Position numbers and translations under genes: made by a program | NCBI RefSeq assembly: GCF_014207565.1 | Contig: NZ_JACHGJ010000003.1 | Span: forward strand, 111,944-175,943 | DNA length: 64,000 nucleotides | Reading direction: 5' to 3' | DNA from: Spirochaeta isovalerica | Lineage (GTDB): Bacteria; Spirochaetota; Spirochaetia; DSM-2461 | Shown: piece after piece, positions 35,010 through 44,567 of the stretch | Numbering within the stretch: position 1 is the first letter of the stretch | Layout: every line of letters starts with the position of its first letter | The notes under the pieces: generated by a model | What the model saw: the letters and a program-made list of their open reading frames with translations, nothing else | The model's database searches: none | What the model was told of the DNA's origin: nothing

Positions 35010-35858
35010 TTATAGAAGTTCAATGCCGTTTTTTTCGGCAATATACCGGACCACACTGTCATTTCTATGATGCCCTATTATTTTATCGGCTGCCGCTTTC
35101 ACAGGCGGAAGCGCGTTTTCAACAGCAACTCCGCAATCCGCCGCCTTCAGCATTTTCAAATCATTGGTATTGTCGCCGAAGGCGGTAATGGCATAATTTT
35201 CCATACCTACAGATAGTGCCAGCGTTCTGATAGCCTGGTCTTTGGTCGCTTTTGATGAATGGACTGTCAGCCAGTACCAACCGGGAGTATACTGGTTTTC
35301 CTGTATATGGATTTCAACCGATTCTCCGGTTTTCTCCAGAATCAGGGCTATGGGCTCCAGCTCTTCGATCCTGTTAATTACAGTGAGGCAGACTATCATC
35401 TCATTGAAGTGATTTCTCCTGTCAACAGTCTCTGTCAACCGGCGGTCTCCCGCTTTTTCTCTGTCTAGAACATACCATTGTTCTCCTTCATTGTCGGTTC
35501 GGCTGTAATAGAGCCTGTCCTGGTGTCCGTCAAAAGTGGAGAGGAAGTAATGGAGTCCTTTCGAATCGAACAGATCAGCCGCTGCCAGAAGATCCGATGG
35601 GCTCAGTTGGTTTATCACCTGATGGGTTCCCGTTTTAAGATCCGAAATGAAAGAGCCGTTGAATTCGATAACGGGAAGCTTTAACTCAAGTTTATTGAGG
35701 ATAATCTGCTGAGATACAACGGATCTCGCCGAGGCAACCGTGAAATTGATACCTTTTGCTATCATATTGTTGAGATTCCTTGTGGCAAAAGGAGAGAGAG
35801 TGCCATCGGGCTGAAGAAGGGTCTGATCCAGGTCGGTTATGTAAAGCTGTTCTTTCAT
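35010..35858 (-). CDS. Cof-type HAD phosphatase
   Basis: The 282-residue haloacid-dehalogenase-fold hydrolase has the nucleophile motif DLDQTLL (D9, D11) and the C-terminal motif FGDNTNDLKML. A large cap domain lies between, as in type IIB sugar or nucleotide phosphatases. It overlaps the peptidase E-like gene by 4 bp. Confidence 0.9.
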   Translation of the reverse strand: MKEQLYITDLDQTLLQPDGTLSPFATRNLNNMIAKGINFTVASARSVVSQQIILNKLELKLPVIEFNGSFISDLKTGTHQVINQLSPSDLLAAADLFDSKGLHYFLSTFDGHQDRLYYSRTDNEGEQWYVLDREKAGDRRLTETVDRRNHFNEMIVCLTVINRIEELEPIALILEKTGESVEIHIQENQYTPGWYWLTVHSSKATKDQAIRTLALSVGMENYAITAFGDNTNDLKMLKAADCGVAVENALPPVKAAADKIIGHHRNDSVVRYIAEKNGIELL

Positions 35859-36607
35859 TCTACCTCTGATTCTGATTTAAAAAGAGTAGACAGATTTCTG
35901 AAAGTTCCATCCAATGGCAGAGACGTTTCCTGAATCAATCCGTCTATGACTTCAAGTTTCAGAGCGTAAGCCTCTTCAGATGATTTGTGAAATCTGCATT
36001 TATCATCGCTGATCTCCAAAGCGCAGAAGTTGCTCAGCGCCAGTGCCGTCCGCTCTTTTTCCCTGACCAGAAGGGGCAAGTCCACAGCCCTGTGGTCTTC
36101 ATTATGATGGGGAGCATGGAGCAGGGGAATGAAACCCAACCCGTCCACGCAACTGTACCGGCCTTCCGGAACGTCTATGGCGAAATCGGAATCGCTCTGA
36201 CCGCAATCGAACCAGCAGATCGATCCGGCACTGAGTCCCGAAAGGATGATTCCCTTATCGTATGCTTCCCGCAGGGCTTTATCCACAGCATGCTTCCGCC
36301 ATGTTTCCATCATGAAGCGGGTGTTGCCCCCTCCGACATAAATGATATCGCTGTCCAGTATTTCAGATCTGACGGCATGGGTATCCACGGGTCTGTTTAT
36401 CAGAAAGAGAGTCTCGACCCTGCAGCCCAGTTCGCCTCCGAAATACTCATCGACAGTTTTAATATAAGCTTCAGCTTCCCGGCTTGCCGTAGGTATGAAC
36501 AGGAGTTTCGGGTTCTTTTTTCCCGAAGCTTCCACAATCTTCCGGTCTATTTCACGTGTTTCCCCGAACCGTATTTCTCCTCCGCCGATTGCGAAAATCT
36601 TTCCCAT
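35855..36607 (-). CDS. peptidase E-like serine peptidase (family S51)
   Basis: The 250-residue protein has IFAIGGGEI at the N-terminus, IYVGGGNTRFMM, and the nucleophile elbow GLSAGSICWF, all as in S51 peptidases such as aspartyl dipeptidase PepE. There is no signal peptide, so it is cytoplasmic. It is coupled to the HAD gene by an ATGA overlap. Confidence 0.88.
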   Translation of the reverse strand: MGKIFAIGGGEIRFGETREIDRKIVEASGKKNPKLLFIPTASREAEAYIKTVDEYFGGELGCRVETLFLINRPVDTHAVRSEILDSDIIYVGGGNTRFMMETWRKHAVDKALREAYDKGIILSGLSAGSICWFDCGQSDSDFAIDVPEGRYSCVDGLGFIPLLHAPHHNEDHRAVDLPLLVREKERTALALSNFCALEISDDKCRFHKSSEEAYALKLEVIDGLIQETSLPLDGTFRNLSTLFKSESEVE

Positions 36608-36619
36608 GGTATTTTCTCC

Positions 36620-37438
36620 CTAAGCCTTGCGACCCACATAGACAAGGTGATCCGTTCCGTAAATGGCCCCTTTCGTCTCTGCGGTCCGACAGGCGAAACC
36701 TATCCATTCTGCCAGAAGCTCTTCTCCCAGATCGATAAGTTTCATCTCGCTCTGGCTTATAAGACTCTCCGCACCGAAAAAGGCTAATTCTTTCAGACCG
36801 AAGGAAGAGAAAAAAGGTACGATTTCATCTGGGTCGGCAAAGTAGGCATCGATGAAACCGGGCTCATTTTCACTCAGTATATGAGTTCCTTCTTTGAGGA
36901 AGCCGAGTAGGTTTTCGCTCTGTTCCTTTATTGTGTGGGGGTAGTTCCTCAAATTATCATATATAGGCGCATAATGGGAAATAAATGCGCCTGCAAGAAT
37001 CCCCTGAGGTTTCAAGAGCTTCAGCGTCTGATCGATCACTTTCTCCCGGTCTCCTTTTTGGCTGAGGTGGTAAAAGGGACCCATAATCAGAATCGCATCG
37101 AACAGTTCTCCATCGAGAGAAGAAAGGTCTCTCGCATCGCCTTGTATGAAATTTTCCACTGCCAGATTCATCTGATCCGCTTTCTCTTTAGCCATGGCGA
37201 TATTGGCTTCTGCCAGATCGAATAACGTGACATTATGACCCGCCTCGGCGAGAGCCAGAGTATACCGACCCGGACCGCCGCCTATATCGAGAATACGGCT
37301 GCCCGGTTTGAGAAATCGCTCCAGAAAGTGCATGGTAACGGGGAATTCGAATCGGTGCCTTTCGTGACGGTCCCATTCCCGCTGAACATCATTGTTGTAG
37401 TACTGTCGTATCCTTTCCACATTCGTTGAAGCAGCCAT
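36620..37438 (-). CDS. class I SAM-dependent methyltransferase
   Basis: The 272-residue protein has AdoMet motif I ILDIGGGPGRYTLALAEAG, an acidic motif II (VTLFDLAEANI) and motif III-like DAILIMGPFYHL. The substrate is not predictable. It precedes the peptidase E-like gene by 12 bp. Confidence 0.88.
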   Translation of the reverse strand: MAASTNVERIRQYYNNDVQREWDRHERHRFEFPVTMHFLERFLKPGSRILDIGGGPGRYTLALAEAGHNVTLFDLAEANIAMAKEKADQMNLAVENFIQGDARDLSSLDGELFDAILIMGPFYHLSQKGDREKVIDQTLKLLKPQGILAGAFISHYAPIYDNLRNYPHTIKEQSENLLGFLKEGTHILSENEPGFIDAYFADPDEIVPFFSSFGLKELAFFGAESLISQSEMKLIDLGEELLAEWIGFACRTAETKGAIYGTDHLVYVGRKA

Positions 37439-37514
37439 GGAAAACTCCTTTATTTTTAAAATAATAAGTTTTCAGTTTATGATGCCCTTCCTGCCGAATC
37501 AAGGGAAAAATCGA

Positions 37515-38477
37515 TTATATTATTCTCAAGGCGAATTTAGGGCAGACCGGAACGCAATAACCGCAGAGAATACATTTCTCTTTATCCACTTCAGCTATTT
37601 TATCTGCATTTACTTTAATGGCTGACTGTTCGCAGGTTTCCCCGCATTTCCCGCAGCCGATACAGAGGGCCTCGAATACGAAGAGCTTTTTTTCTACAGT
37701 TCCCAGCCTGTTTTTTATTTCTTCACTAACGGGGCGGTTCGAGAACACATCGATATTCATATCGACTTCTTCCCGCGACATCATGCCGAGAGCCACGGCA
37801 TCGACCAGTCTGTGGTCTTTTACCCATTTGAGGGCATCTTCCGCCGTGGATTTCAGATATCCGCCCCCAAGGGGTTTCATCACGTAAAATCCGGCGCCGC
37901 GATTTTTGATTTTCTCGATAGCCTGAATCTGTTCATCCAGAGTCCCATCGGTCAATCCCGTACCCCGGATATTAAACATCAGATGATACCAGTCGATTCT
38001 GCTGTCTTCAGCGAGAACCAATGCGCTTTTTGTGGAATGAGAGGAAAGCCCGACGGCTCCGATCCGCCCCTGTTCCTTTGCTTCAAGCAAAGCGGTCAGA
38101 GCTTCTTCTCTCTCTCCGAAATCTTCCAGAGACCGGACGGCGTGAAGCAGAAACAGATCGATGTAGTCAAGCTTCATCTCTTCCATGGCTTCATCGATAG
38201 CCCTATTCATCTCAGCGTAGCTTTTTACGGCTGATTTTGTTGATATGACCAGTTCTTTTCTATCTATTCCCGATTGGGATATACCTCTGAGTACATGGGG
38301 ATAGGATCCGTACATTTGTGCCGTATCAATCCAGCGGATGCCTTTTTTCAGTGCATAGGCAATGATATCGCCCCCTTCTTCAGGGGGCATATTTCTCTGC
38401 AGCGGTGCCATAGTCAGAGATCCGAATATAAGGTGAGGGACTTCTTTTTCCAAAAAACGAACAGATTTGATTTCCAT
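37515..38477 (-). CDS. aldo/keto reductase with two C-terminal 4Fe-4S motifs
   Basis: The 320-residue fusion has an AKR barrel (WIDTAQMYGSYPHVL, ISTKSAVKS, LFLLHAV) and a bacterial ferredoxin domain with CIGCGKCGETC and CILCGYCVPVC. It is shorter in the linker than the 32976-34175 relative. Such proteins are frequent in strict anaerobes. Substrate unknown. Confidence 0.88.
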   Translation of the reverse strand: MEIKSVRFLEKEVPHLIFGSLTMAPLQRNMPPEEGGDIIAYALKKGIRWIDTAQMYGSYPHVLRGISQSGIDRKELVISTKSAVKSYAEMNRAIDEAMEEMKLDYIDLFLLHAVRSLEDFGEREEALTALLEAKEQGRIGAVGLSSHSTKSALVLAEDSRIDWYHLMFNIRGTGLTDGTLDEQIQAIEKIKNRGAGFYVMKPLGGGYLKSTAEDALKWVKDHRLVDAVALGMMSREEVDMNIDVFSNRPVSEEIKNRLGTVEKKLFVFEALCIGCGKCGETCEQSAIKVNADKIAEVDKEKCILCGYCVPVCPKFALRII

Positions 38478-38611
38478 TTTTCAACTCTACCCGATCTCGT
38501 GGAAAATTCAATAAGAATTGAATAATCATTAGCTGAAAAAATAAAAATGTATTATATTAATATTTGTAAATCTTTTCCGGATAAATCAAGAATATGCAGG
38601 AGGTAATCTGT

Positions 38612-38725
38612 ATGAGTGATAAAGGAAAAAAAGATAAACGCAGCCATGAGTCAAGAAAAGAAGCCCAGCACTCGCTGAAGGAGAAGCGCAAACTTAAAAA
38701 AGCGAAAAAAGAAGCTACAAGCTGA
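38612..38725 (+). CDS. 37-residue basic protein
   Basis: A short frame with a strong GGAGG site eight bases upstream encodes a lysine/arginine-rich peptide (MSDKGKKDKRSHESRKEAQH, then a lysine-rich helix). It is followed after 5 bp by a strong hairpin. The composition suggests nucleic-acid or ribosome binding. No family is recognised. An inverted repeat ATTCAAT-AAGA-ATTGAAT (38506-38523) lies upstream. Confidence 0.7.
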   Translation: MSDKGKKDKRSHESRKEAQHSLKEKRKLKKAKKEATS

Positions 38726-38730
38726 TTAAT

Positions 38731-38757
38731 GAAGACCGCCTCTGAAGGCGGTCTTCC
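38731..38757. terminator. bidirectional terminator hairpin
   Basis: GAAGACCGCC and GGCGGTCTTC form a perfect 10-bp stem with a 6-base loop between convergent genes. The flanks are A/T-rich but without a long T-tract. Confidence 0.7.
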
Positions 38758-38761
38758 ATAT

Positions 38762-39610
38762 TTATAATACTTTAGAGCAACCTGTATTCATTCTGTATAG
38801 TTTCCCCGGCAGGCTCGTCTCTATTTTTCTGAAGTTATCCTCTCCTGTGCAGTGCCCTGTATAAAAGTCAGTATCAAGTGCTTTCAAAGCATCAGTCAGG
38901 CTTTTGAGATAGTCGTTTGTTACTGCGGCTTTGCCTCCCCGGCTGTATATGTGAAACCCTCCCAGGACGGCCTGTACCGGTAACTCCGGTTTTTTTTGTT
39001 TAACCAGATTGACCATATTCACTACACCTGTATGGGAACAGCCGGTTATGATGTAAATGCCGGCGTTCTCTTCAAGAGACAGTACAATTTCGTGGCGGAA
39101 ATCGTCAGGACCCATTTGTCCGTTTTTTTTCATAAAGAGGTTATGATTTGTCATGGGGCGGGGGAAGTTTTCCGGTATATTTTCAAAAACATCCAGTCCC
39201 GGGAGAATCTCCTGATTTTCATCGATAAATCTCACACGGTTTTCATATCTTTTCAAAAGGACCGGATCAACGCCGATCGGGACAATCCTTCCATCAGCTT
39301 TGCGGGAGTAGTGGGGAATCAGGGCTTCTCTGTGCAGATAGAGCGGGGCTTTTGAGTTCTGTCTGAAAAACTCTTCAAGGCCGCCGCTGTGATCACTGTG
39401 TCCGTGGGAGAGAAAAGCCATATCAATGAGGCTTAGATCTATCCCCATTTTTTCTGCATTCATAGCAAAGGAGGAATCGGGACCGGTATCAAAAAGTATT
39501 CGTCTCCCTTTCCATTCGATATAGAGAGACAGACCGTGATCGGTTTTCAGGCTTTCTCTCTGCTTTGATAGATTATCCAGGCTGTTTTCGAGCAGAACGG
39601 CGAATTTCAC
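38762..39610 (-). CDS. metallo-beta-lactamase-fold hydrolase
   Basis: The 282-residue protein has the metal motif FLSHGHSDHSGG and a later GCSHTGVVN histidine. It resembles the archaeal/bacterial group annotated as 7,8-dihydropterin-6-methyl-4-(beta-D-ribofuranosyl)aminobenzene-5'-phosphate synthase relatives. It starts at GTG 39610 with GGAGG seven bases ahead. That GTG overlaps the stop of an upstream open frame. Confidence 0.88.
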   Translation of the reverse strand: MKFAVLLENSLDNLSKQRESLKTDHGLSLYIEWKGRRILFDTGPDSSFAMNAEKMGIDLSLIDMAFLSHGHSDHSGGLEEFFRQNSKAPLYLHREALIPHYSRKADGRIVPIGVDPVLLKRYENRVRFIDENQEILPGLDVFENIPENFPRPMTNHNLFMKKNGQMGPDDFRHEIVLSLEENAGIYIITGCSHTGVVNMVNLVKQKKPELPVQAVLGGFHIYSRGGKAAVTNDYLKSLTDALKALDTDFYTGHCTGEDNFRKIETSLPGKLYRMNTGCSKVL

Positions 39611-39849
39611 AATAGACCTCCGGAAGAGTTGAATAATTTTATCATATCATTTTTACCGGAGATCATTAAGAGTGAAGCGGTCAAGGACCTGTCTGTTAAG
39701 AGAAATCGCAACGAAGCTGAATTGTGTTCATAATTGACGTATTTCATTGCTGTCGCTTCGAAAGGGGTTTTCTCAAGTAGGGGATAATCTCTTTTTATGA
39801 TCTGAAAAGCCAGCTGCTGATAATAACTTAAAAAAGGACTTCCGCTAAA
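39607..39849 (-). pseudogene. possible 5'-truncated gene remnant
   Basis: An 80-codon open frame without a proper start ends in a TGA that overlaps the GTG of the hydrolase gene (GTGA). Such an arrangement is typical of a real operon partner. The translation (SYYQQLAFQIIKRDYPLLEK and onward) looks protein-like but matches no family I recognise. The only in-frame ATG (39747) has no ribosome site. It is probably the surviving tail of a lost gene. Confidence 0.35.
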
Positions 39850-39964
39850 TTAATGTTCACCATCCTGATGTAAATACTAGATGAATAAAATTATATAGAT
39901 TATACTACCTGTATAGAAGAATTGTGAAAACAGATTTAATTGACCATGCATAAGAGGTGCGAAA

Positions 39965-41794
39965 ATGGAAAAGAAAAAACACATTGTTGTTCTTGGAGGC
40001 GGTTACGGCGGTGTTCTCACGGCTAAGAAACTGATCAATAAGACAAAGAAAGATAAAAATGTCAAAATCACTCTGATTGATAAAAAACCTTATCATACGA
40101 TGCTGACTGAGCTCCATGAAGTTGCGGCCGGTCGTATCCCCGAAGATGGAATCCGTATTGATTTCGAAACGATTTTCTCCAGAAGAAATATAGATGTCGT
40201 TCTCGATACAGTTCACAATATCGATTTCGAAAAGAAAGTTGTCAACGGTAACAACACATGTACAACCTATGACTATCTGGTATTGGGAACCGGTTCAAAA
40301 CCGGCTTTCTACTGCTGTCAGGGAGCCAAAGATAATGCTTTCAACCTGTGGTCCTATGAAGATGCCCTGAGAATCAGACATCACATGCTTGAAGTCTTCG
40401 GAAAAGCCAGTGTCGAAACCGATCCTTTCAAAAGAAAAAGACTTCTCACTTTCGTTGTAATCGGGTGCGGTTTTACAGGAATCGAAATGGCCGGTGAGCT
40501 GGCCGAGTGGAGAGCAGAGCTCTGCCGTGAGTTTTCCATTAAAGAGAAGGAAGTCCGCATAATCATTGCCGACCTTCTCCCTGAAGTTCTTCCCGCTTTT
40601 GATGACAAGCTGAAGAAGAAGACCGTTAAAAGACTTCAGAAAATGAACGTCGAAATCATGCTCAAGTCCGGTATCGATAATGTGGGCGAGCACCACATCG
40701 ATATTACAGGGGCCGGCAAAATCGATTGTGATACTGTTATCTGGACGGCCGGAGTCGAAGGATCGGAAATCGTCGAAAATCTCGGAGATAATGTCGCCAA
40801 GACAAAGCGCCACCAGATCGAAACGGACAAGTATCTCCACGCCAAAGATATGGAAGATGTTTATGTCGTCGGAGACAATATCTTCTACATACCCGAAGGA
40901 CATGACAAGCCGGTACCCCAGATGGTGGAAAATGCCGAGCATTCTGCCGATACGGTTGCAAAAAATATATATGCCAGTCTGCACAATAAGAAAAAATCGG
41001 AATACAAACCGAAATTCCATGGAGCCATGGTTTCAATCGGTGGCCGTTACGGTGTCGCCCAGATCAATATGGGCAAAACCAATATGGTTTTCTCCGGTTT
41101 CATCGCCATGTTTATCAAACATTTTATCAATTTTATTTATTTCGTTCAGGTCGCGGGTTTCAACAAGCTCTGGACATATATGCAGCATGAGTTCTTCCAT
41201 GTGGAAGAGAGAAGAAGTTTTGTCGGCGGTTACTTCGCCAAAAGATCTCCTAACTTTTTCCTGGTTCCCTTAAGAATATTTCTCGGTGGTATGTGGATTT
41301 ATGAAGGATGGGAGAAGCTGCTCCGCGTAATGGAGAATCCCTACGATATTTTCCTGATCGCATCGAAAGTCGCCACGTCCAGCGCTTCTGTCGCTGAAGA
41401 GGCCGCGACATGGGGAGAGGCGCTGCCGGTTCCCGAATTCATCACATCGATCGTCGACTGGTTTATGAACCTGATGTTCTACTTCCCCTCGGGAGAGTTC
41501 ACCTATATGGCTGTCGTCTTCCAGACGGGAATGGTTATCGCTGAAATCGTTGTTGGTCTCTGTCTGCTCGGCGGTCTGTTTACCATGCTTGCTTCTCTTG
41601 TTTCCATTGCCATGGGCCTGATGATCTGGTCCTCCGGCATGGCTCCTTTCGAGATGCTCTGGTATATTTTCGGAGGCATCGCGATGATCGGAGGAAGCGG
41701 CTCCACATTCGGAATGGATTATTATGTACTTCCCTGGCTCAAGAAGCAGTGGGTGAAGATCCCCTTCGTAAAAAAATGGTATCTCTATACGTAA
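39965..41794 (+). CDS. type II NADH dehydrogenase fused to a DoxX-like membrane domain
   Basis: The 609-residue fusion has an NDH-2 flavoprotein (about 1-400) with FAD motif VVLGGGYGGVLTA, NADH motif VIGCGFTGIEMAGEL and the VYVVGDN segment. Its C-terminal part (about 430-600) has four or so membrane helices with FLGGMWIYEGWEKLL, as in DoxX/quinone-interacting proteins. It should pass electrons from NADH to a membrane quinone. It heads a cluster with polyprenyl synthase, MenA-like prenyltransferase and a double FMN-binding lipoprotein, echoing ndh2 of the Listeria extracellular electron-transfer locus. Confidence 0.92.
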   Translation: MEKKKHIVVLGGGYGGVLTAKKLINKTKKDKNVKITLIDKKPYHTMLTELHEVAAGRIPEDGIRIDFETIFSRRNIDVVLDTVHNIDFEKKVVNGNNTCTTYDYLVLGTGSKPAFYCCQGAKDNAFNLWSYEDALRIRHHMLEVFGKASVETDPFKRKRLLTFVVIGCGFTGIEMAGELAEWRAELCREFSIKEKEVRIIIADLLPEVLPAFDDKLKKKTVKRLQKMNVEIMLKSGIDNVGEHHIDITGAGKIDCDTVIWTAGVEGSEIVENLGDNVAKTKRHQIETDKYLHAKDMEDVYVVGDNIFYIPEGHDKPVPQMVENAEHSADTVAKNIYASLHNKKKSEYKPKFHGAMVSIGGRYGVAQINMGKTNMVFSGFIAMFIKHFINFIYFVQVAGFNKLWTYMQHEFFHVEERRSFVGGYFAKRSPNFFLVPLRIFLGGMWIYEGWEKLLRVMENPYDIFLIASKVATSSASVAEEAATWGEALPVPEFITSIVDWFMNLMFYFPSGEFTYMAVVFQTGMVIAEIVVGLCLLGGLFTMLASLVSIAMGLMIWSSGMAPFEMLWYIFGGIAMIGGSGSTFGMDYYVLPWLKKQWVKIPFVKKWYLYT

Positions 41795-41806
41795 AAGAAG
41801 GGACTG

Positions 41807-42772
41807 ATGGTGCATTTAGACAGTCCTGAAATACAAAGCCTTCTCTCTGAAGTTGAAGGGAAGATAGTCGACAACCTGAAAGAGGGGAACGAATATATGA
41901 AAAGTTCCGTCGATTATCTCTTCAGTTCCGGAGGGAAGCTGCTTAGGCCTCTGCTCCTTATAATAGGCAGCGAGGCCGGACGGAAAAAGGACAGAAGTGA
42001 AATTATTAATCTGGCTGCGGCTATCGAGACACTCCATGTGGCGACTCTGATTCATGATGATATAATCGATGAATCGGAGATGCGCAGGGGCATCCAGTCG
42101 ATCCAGTCGAAATATTCCAAGGATTATGCCGTCTATATGGGGGATTTCCTGCTTAGCCGGTCTTTTCTGATCCTCGCTGAGCTGGATATTCCCCGCGAGC
42201 TCGGAGTGACTCTGGCAAAAGCCGTTTCCCGTATCTGCACAGGGGAAATGCGCCAGTACTCCAACAGGTTCAATCTCGATATTACTCCCATGGAATACCT
42301 GAAAATAGTATCGGGTAAAACGGCCGCGCTTTTTTCCATGGGATTGAGCGCCGGGGCATACATGTGCGATGCCGATGAGGCTGTCGTGAAAAAGCTCGGG
42401 CATATCGGTTACAGGCTCGGACTGGCTTTTCAGCTTCAGGATGACCTTCTCGATTATACAGGAGATGATGCCGTCGTCGGTAAAGAGCTGCAAGTCGATC
42501 TTATAAGAGGCTACTACGGATTGCCTGTCATACATGCCCTTATGGGAGATCATGGCGCACGAGTCAGGACTCTGCTGGCCGATGGTTTATCCGATGATGA
42601 TGTCGATGAGGTCATTCACCTTATCCGGGAAGGGGGATCCATCGAGTTTACGAAGGATCTCGTAGTCCGTTACAGAAATAAAACCGAAAAGATGATTCAA
42701 GGGCTTCCTGAAACTCCCGCCCGGTCTATGCTTCTGGAATTACTACCGCGTTTCTTCGATCGGATACATTAA
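41807..42772 (+). CDS. polyprenyl diphosphate synthase
   Basis: The 321-residue trans-prenyl synthase has GGKLLRPLLL, the first aspartate-rich motif LIHDDIIDESEMRRG and the second QLQDDLLDYTGDD. Small residues before the first motif suggest a long-chain product (heptaprenyl/octaprenyl class). It is 12 bp after ndh and 12 bp before the prenyltransferase, so it probably makes the quinone side chain (compare dmkB/hepT). Confidence 0.92.
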   Translation: MVHLDSPEIQSLLSEVEGKIVDNLKEGNEYMKSSVDYLFSSGGKLLRPLLLIIGSEAGRKKDRSEIINLAAAIETLHVATLIHDDIIDESEMRRGIQSIQSKYSKDYAVYMGDFLLSRSFLILAELDIPRELGVTLAKAVSRICTGEMRQYSNRFNLDITPMEYLKIVSGKTAALFSMGLSAGAYMCDADEAVVKKLGHIGYRLGLAFQLQDDLLDYTGDDAVVGKELQVDLIRGYYGLPVIHALMGDHGARVRTLLADGLSDDDVDEVIHLIREGGSIEFTKDLVVRYRNKTEKMIQGLPETPARSMLLELLPRFFDRIH

Positions 42773-42784
42773 GAGGCAGTCCGG

Positions 42785-43717
42785 GTGAATCTGAAATCTT
42801 TTTTCGATTTTGTTGAGATCAGGACAAAAGTGGCCAGTGTTATCCCTCTTGCGGTCGGGTTGCTTTTCGCCTATTACAGATACAGGGAATTTCACTGGGA
42901 AAATACTCTCATTTTTTTTGTGAGCCTCATTACGCTCGATATGGCTACAACAGCTATAAATCATTATGAAGGTTTCAAAAAAGGGGAGGATTTTAATCCT
43001 GTAGAAAGCCGGGATATCCCGAGAGGAACAGCCGTCGGTGTCATTTCGGCCTTGCTGGCTGTTTCCGCAGCAGCCGGATTGCTGCTGGTCTGCAGAACGG
43101 ATAATTTTATACTGGCAGTCGGGATTGTAAGCATGGGAATAGCCGTCCTTTACTCCTTCGGTCCCGTGCCTATATCCGGTACGCCTTTCGGCGAGCTGGC
43201 TTCCGGTGGACTAATGGGGTTCGTCATTTTCTTCATTTCCCTGTATATTCAGGTTTTTGATGCCGGTTTTATCGTTTTTTCTTTGAAAAGCGGTGTGTTG
43301 TCCGCCCGGATCGATCTTCTGGAATTACTACCGGTTTTTATTGTCTCTCTCCCTCTTGTATTTATGATCGCGAATATCATGCTGGCCAATAATATTTGTG
43401 ATGTGAAGAGCGATATTGAAAAAGGACGTTATACACTTCCTCAATACCTGGGGAACAAAGCCAGCGTATATCTCTGGATAATTCTCTACGGTCTGTCTTA
43501 TCTGGTTATCCTGGCAGCTGTAGCTTTGGGGATTCTTCCTCAGACTTCTCTTCTTGTTCTGCTCTCTCTTATTCCCAATATTTCTTTAATCAGGGAATTC
43601 GCCGGTAAACAGGATAAGAAGGAGACCTTTGTCAATTCTATCAAAGTGTTTATAATTATATCCGGGTTGTGGATATTAAGCTTTTTAATGCAATTTTTAT
43701 TTAAGGGGTTTTTATGA
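42785..43717 (+). CDS. UbiA-family prenyltransferase, MenA-like
   Basis: The 310-residue membrane protein has about eight to nine helices. The first motif is NHYEGFKKGED and the second is NNICDVKSDIEKGRYTLPQYLG-like, as in 1,4-dihydroxy-2-naphthoate prenyltransferases (the D in the first motif is partly replaced by E). It starts at GTG. With the polyprenyl synthase it would make demethylmenaquinone. No other menaquinone gene is in the window. Confidence 0.88.
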   Translation: MNLKSFFDFVEIRTKVASVIPLAVGLLFAYYRYREFHWENTLIFFVSLITLDMATTAINHYEGFKKGEDFNPVESRDIPRGTAVGVISALLAVSAAAGLLLVCRTDNFILAVGIVSMGIAVLYSFGPVPISGTPFGELASGGLMGFVIFFISLYIQVFDAGFIVFSLKSGVLSARIDLLELLPVFIVSLPLVFMIANIMLANNICDVKSDIEKGRYTLPQYLGNKASVYLWIILYGLSYLVILAAVALGILPQTSLLVLLSLIPNISLIREFAGKQDKKETFVNSIKVFIIISGLWILSFLMQFLFKGFL

Positions 43718-44544
43718 AAAAGATTACTTTGGTGCTTCTGGTTTTTTCCGTTCTTCTTTTCTCCTGCAGCAAAGAAGAAAAACCTGCTGCTGAAACAAAA
43801 GCTGTAGCTGAAATGCCTTCTTACAAAGACGGTGTTTATTTCGCACAGGAAGATGAGTTCAGCGGTTCCGGTTGGAAATACAATGTTACATTGGAAGTCA
43901 AAGACGGCAAGATCGTCAAGGCTGTCTGGAACGGCGCGAATATCAACGCTGGAAAAGACAAGGTTTCCGTGTCAAAAGACGGCGAATATGGAATGGTCGA
44001 AAAAGGCGGAGCCAGTGCTCCCTGGTTTGAGCAGGCCGCCGCTGCTGAAGTGTATCTCCTGAAAACACAGGATCCTGCTTCTGTTAACTATGTTGACGAG
44101 GATGGACATACCGATTCTTTCTCCGGCGCTTCGATTCATGTCATTGAGTTTTTCTCTCTCGCAGAAGAAGCTCTTGCAGCCGGCCCTGTCGGTTACGGTC
44201 CCTATAAAGATGGTGTTTACCATGCGGAACAGCCTGCTTTTGATCACGGGTACAAATACTTTGCCGATATAACAGTCATCAGTGGCTACATTGTAGCTAT
44301 CAATCTCGATGCTCTCGCTGAAGACGGCGGTACCAATAAAGCTCAGAGATCAATGGATGGCGAATACGGTATGGTAGAGAACGGAGGAGCTTCCGCTCCC
44401 TGGTTTGAACAGGCTGCCGCTATTGAGAATAACTTTCTGGCAACTCAGGATATCAATATGCCTGATGCCGTTTCCGGTGCAACAATCGGTCTCGATCCTT
44501 TCTATGAACTGGTAAACGAGGCTCTTGCCAACGCCAGAAAATAA
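43714..44544 (+). CDS. lipoprotein with two FMN-binding domains (PplA-like)
   Basis: The 276-residue lipoprotein (signal ending LLFSC) holds two FMN_bind domains (about 37-150 and 160-270). Each has YKDGVYxAxxxxFxxGxKY, EYGMVExGGASAPWFEQAA and a flavinylation motif: DSFSGAS in the first, DAVSGAT in the second, where ApbE-type transferases attach FMN to serine/threonine. Its ATG overlaps the menA-like stop. Gene order matches the Listeria flavin-based electron-transfer system, where PplA carries electrons outside the membrane. No apbE is in the window. Confidence 0.92.
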   Translation: MKKITLVLLVFSVLLFSCSKEEKPAAETKAVAEMPSYKDGVYFAQEDEFSGSGWKYNVTLEVKDGKIVKAVWNGANINAGKDKVSVSKDGEYGMVEKGGASAPWFEQAAAAEVYLLKTQDPASVNYVDEDGHTDSFSGASIHVIEFFSLAEEALAAGPVGYGPYKDGVYHAEQPAFDHGYKYFADITVISGYIVAINLDALAEDGGTNKAQRSMDGEYGMVENGGASAPWFEQAAAIENNFLATQDINMPDAVSGATIGLDPFYELVNEALANARK

Positions 44545-44567
44545 CAGGATTTCACTCAATGGAAGGA

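Noticed and set aside
40295-41020. 241-codon minus-strand frame opposite the NDH-2 gene
   Set aside because: The NDH-2 frame has cofactor motifs and operon context; the reverse has none.
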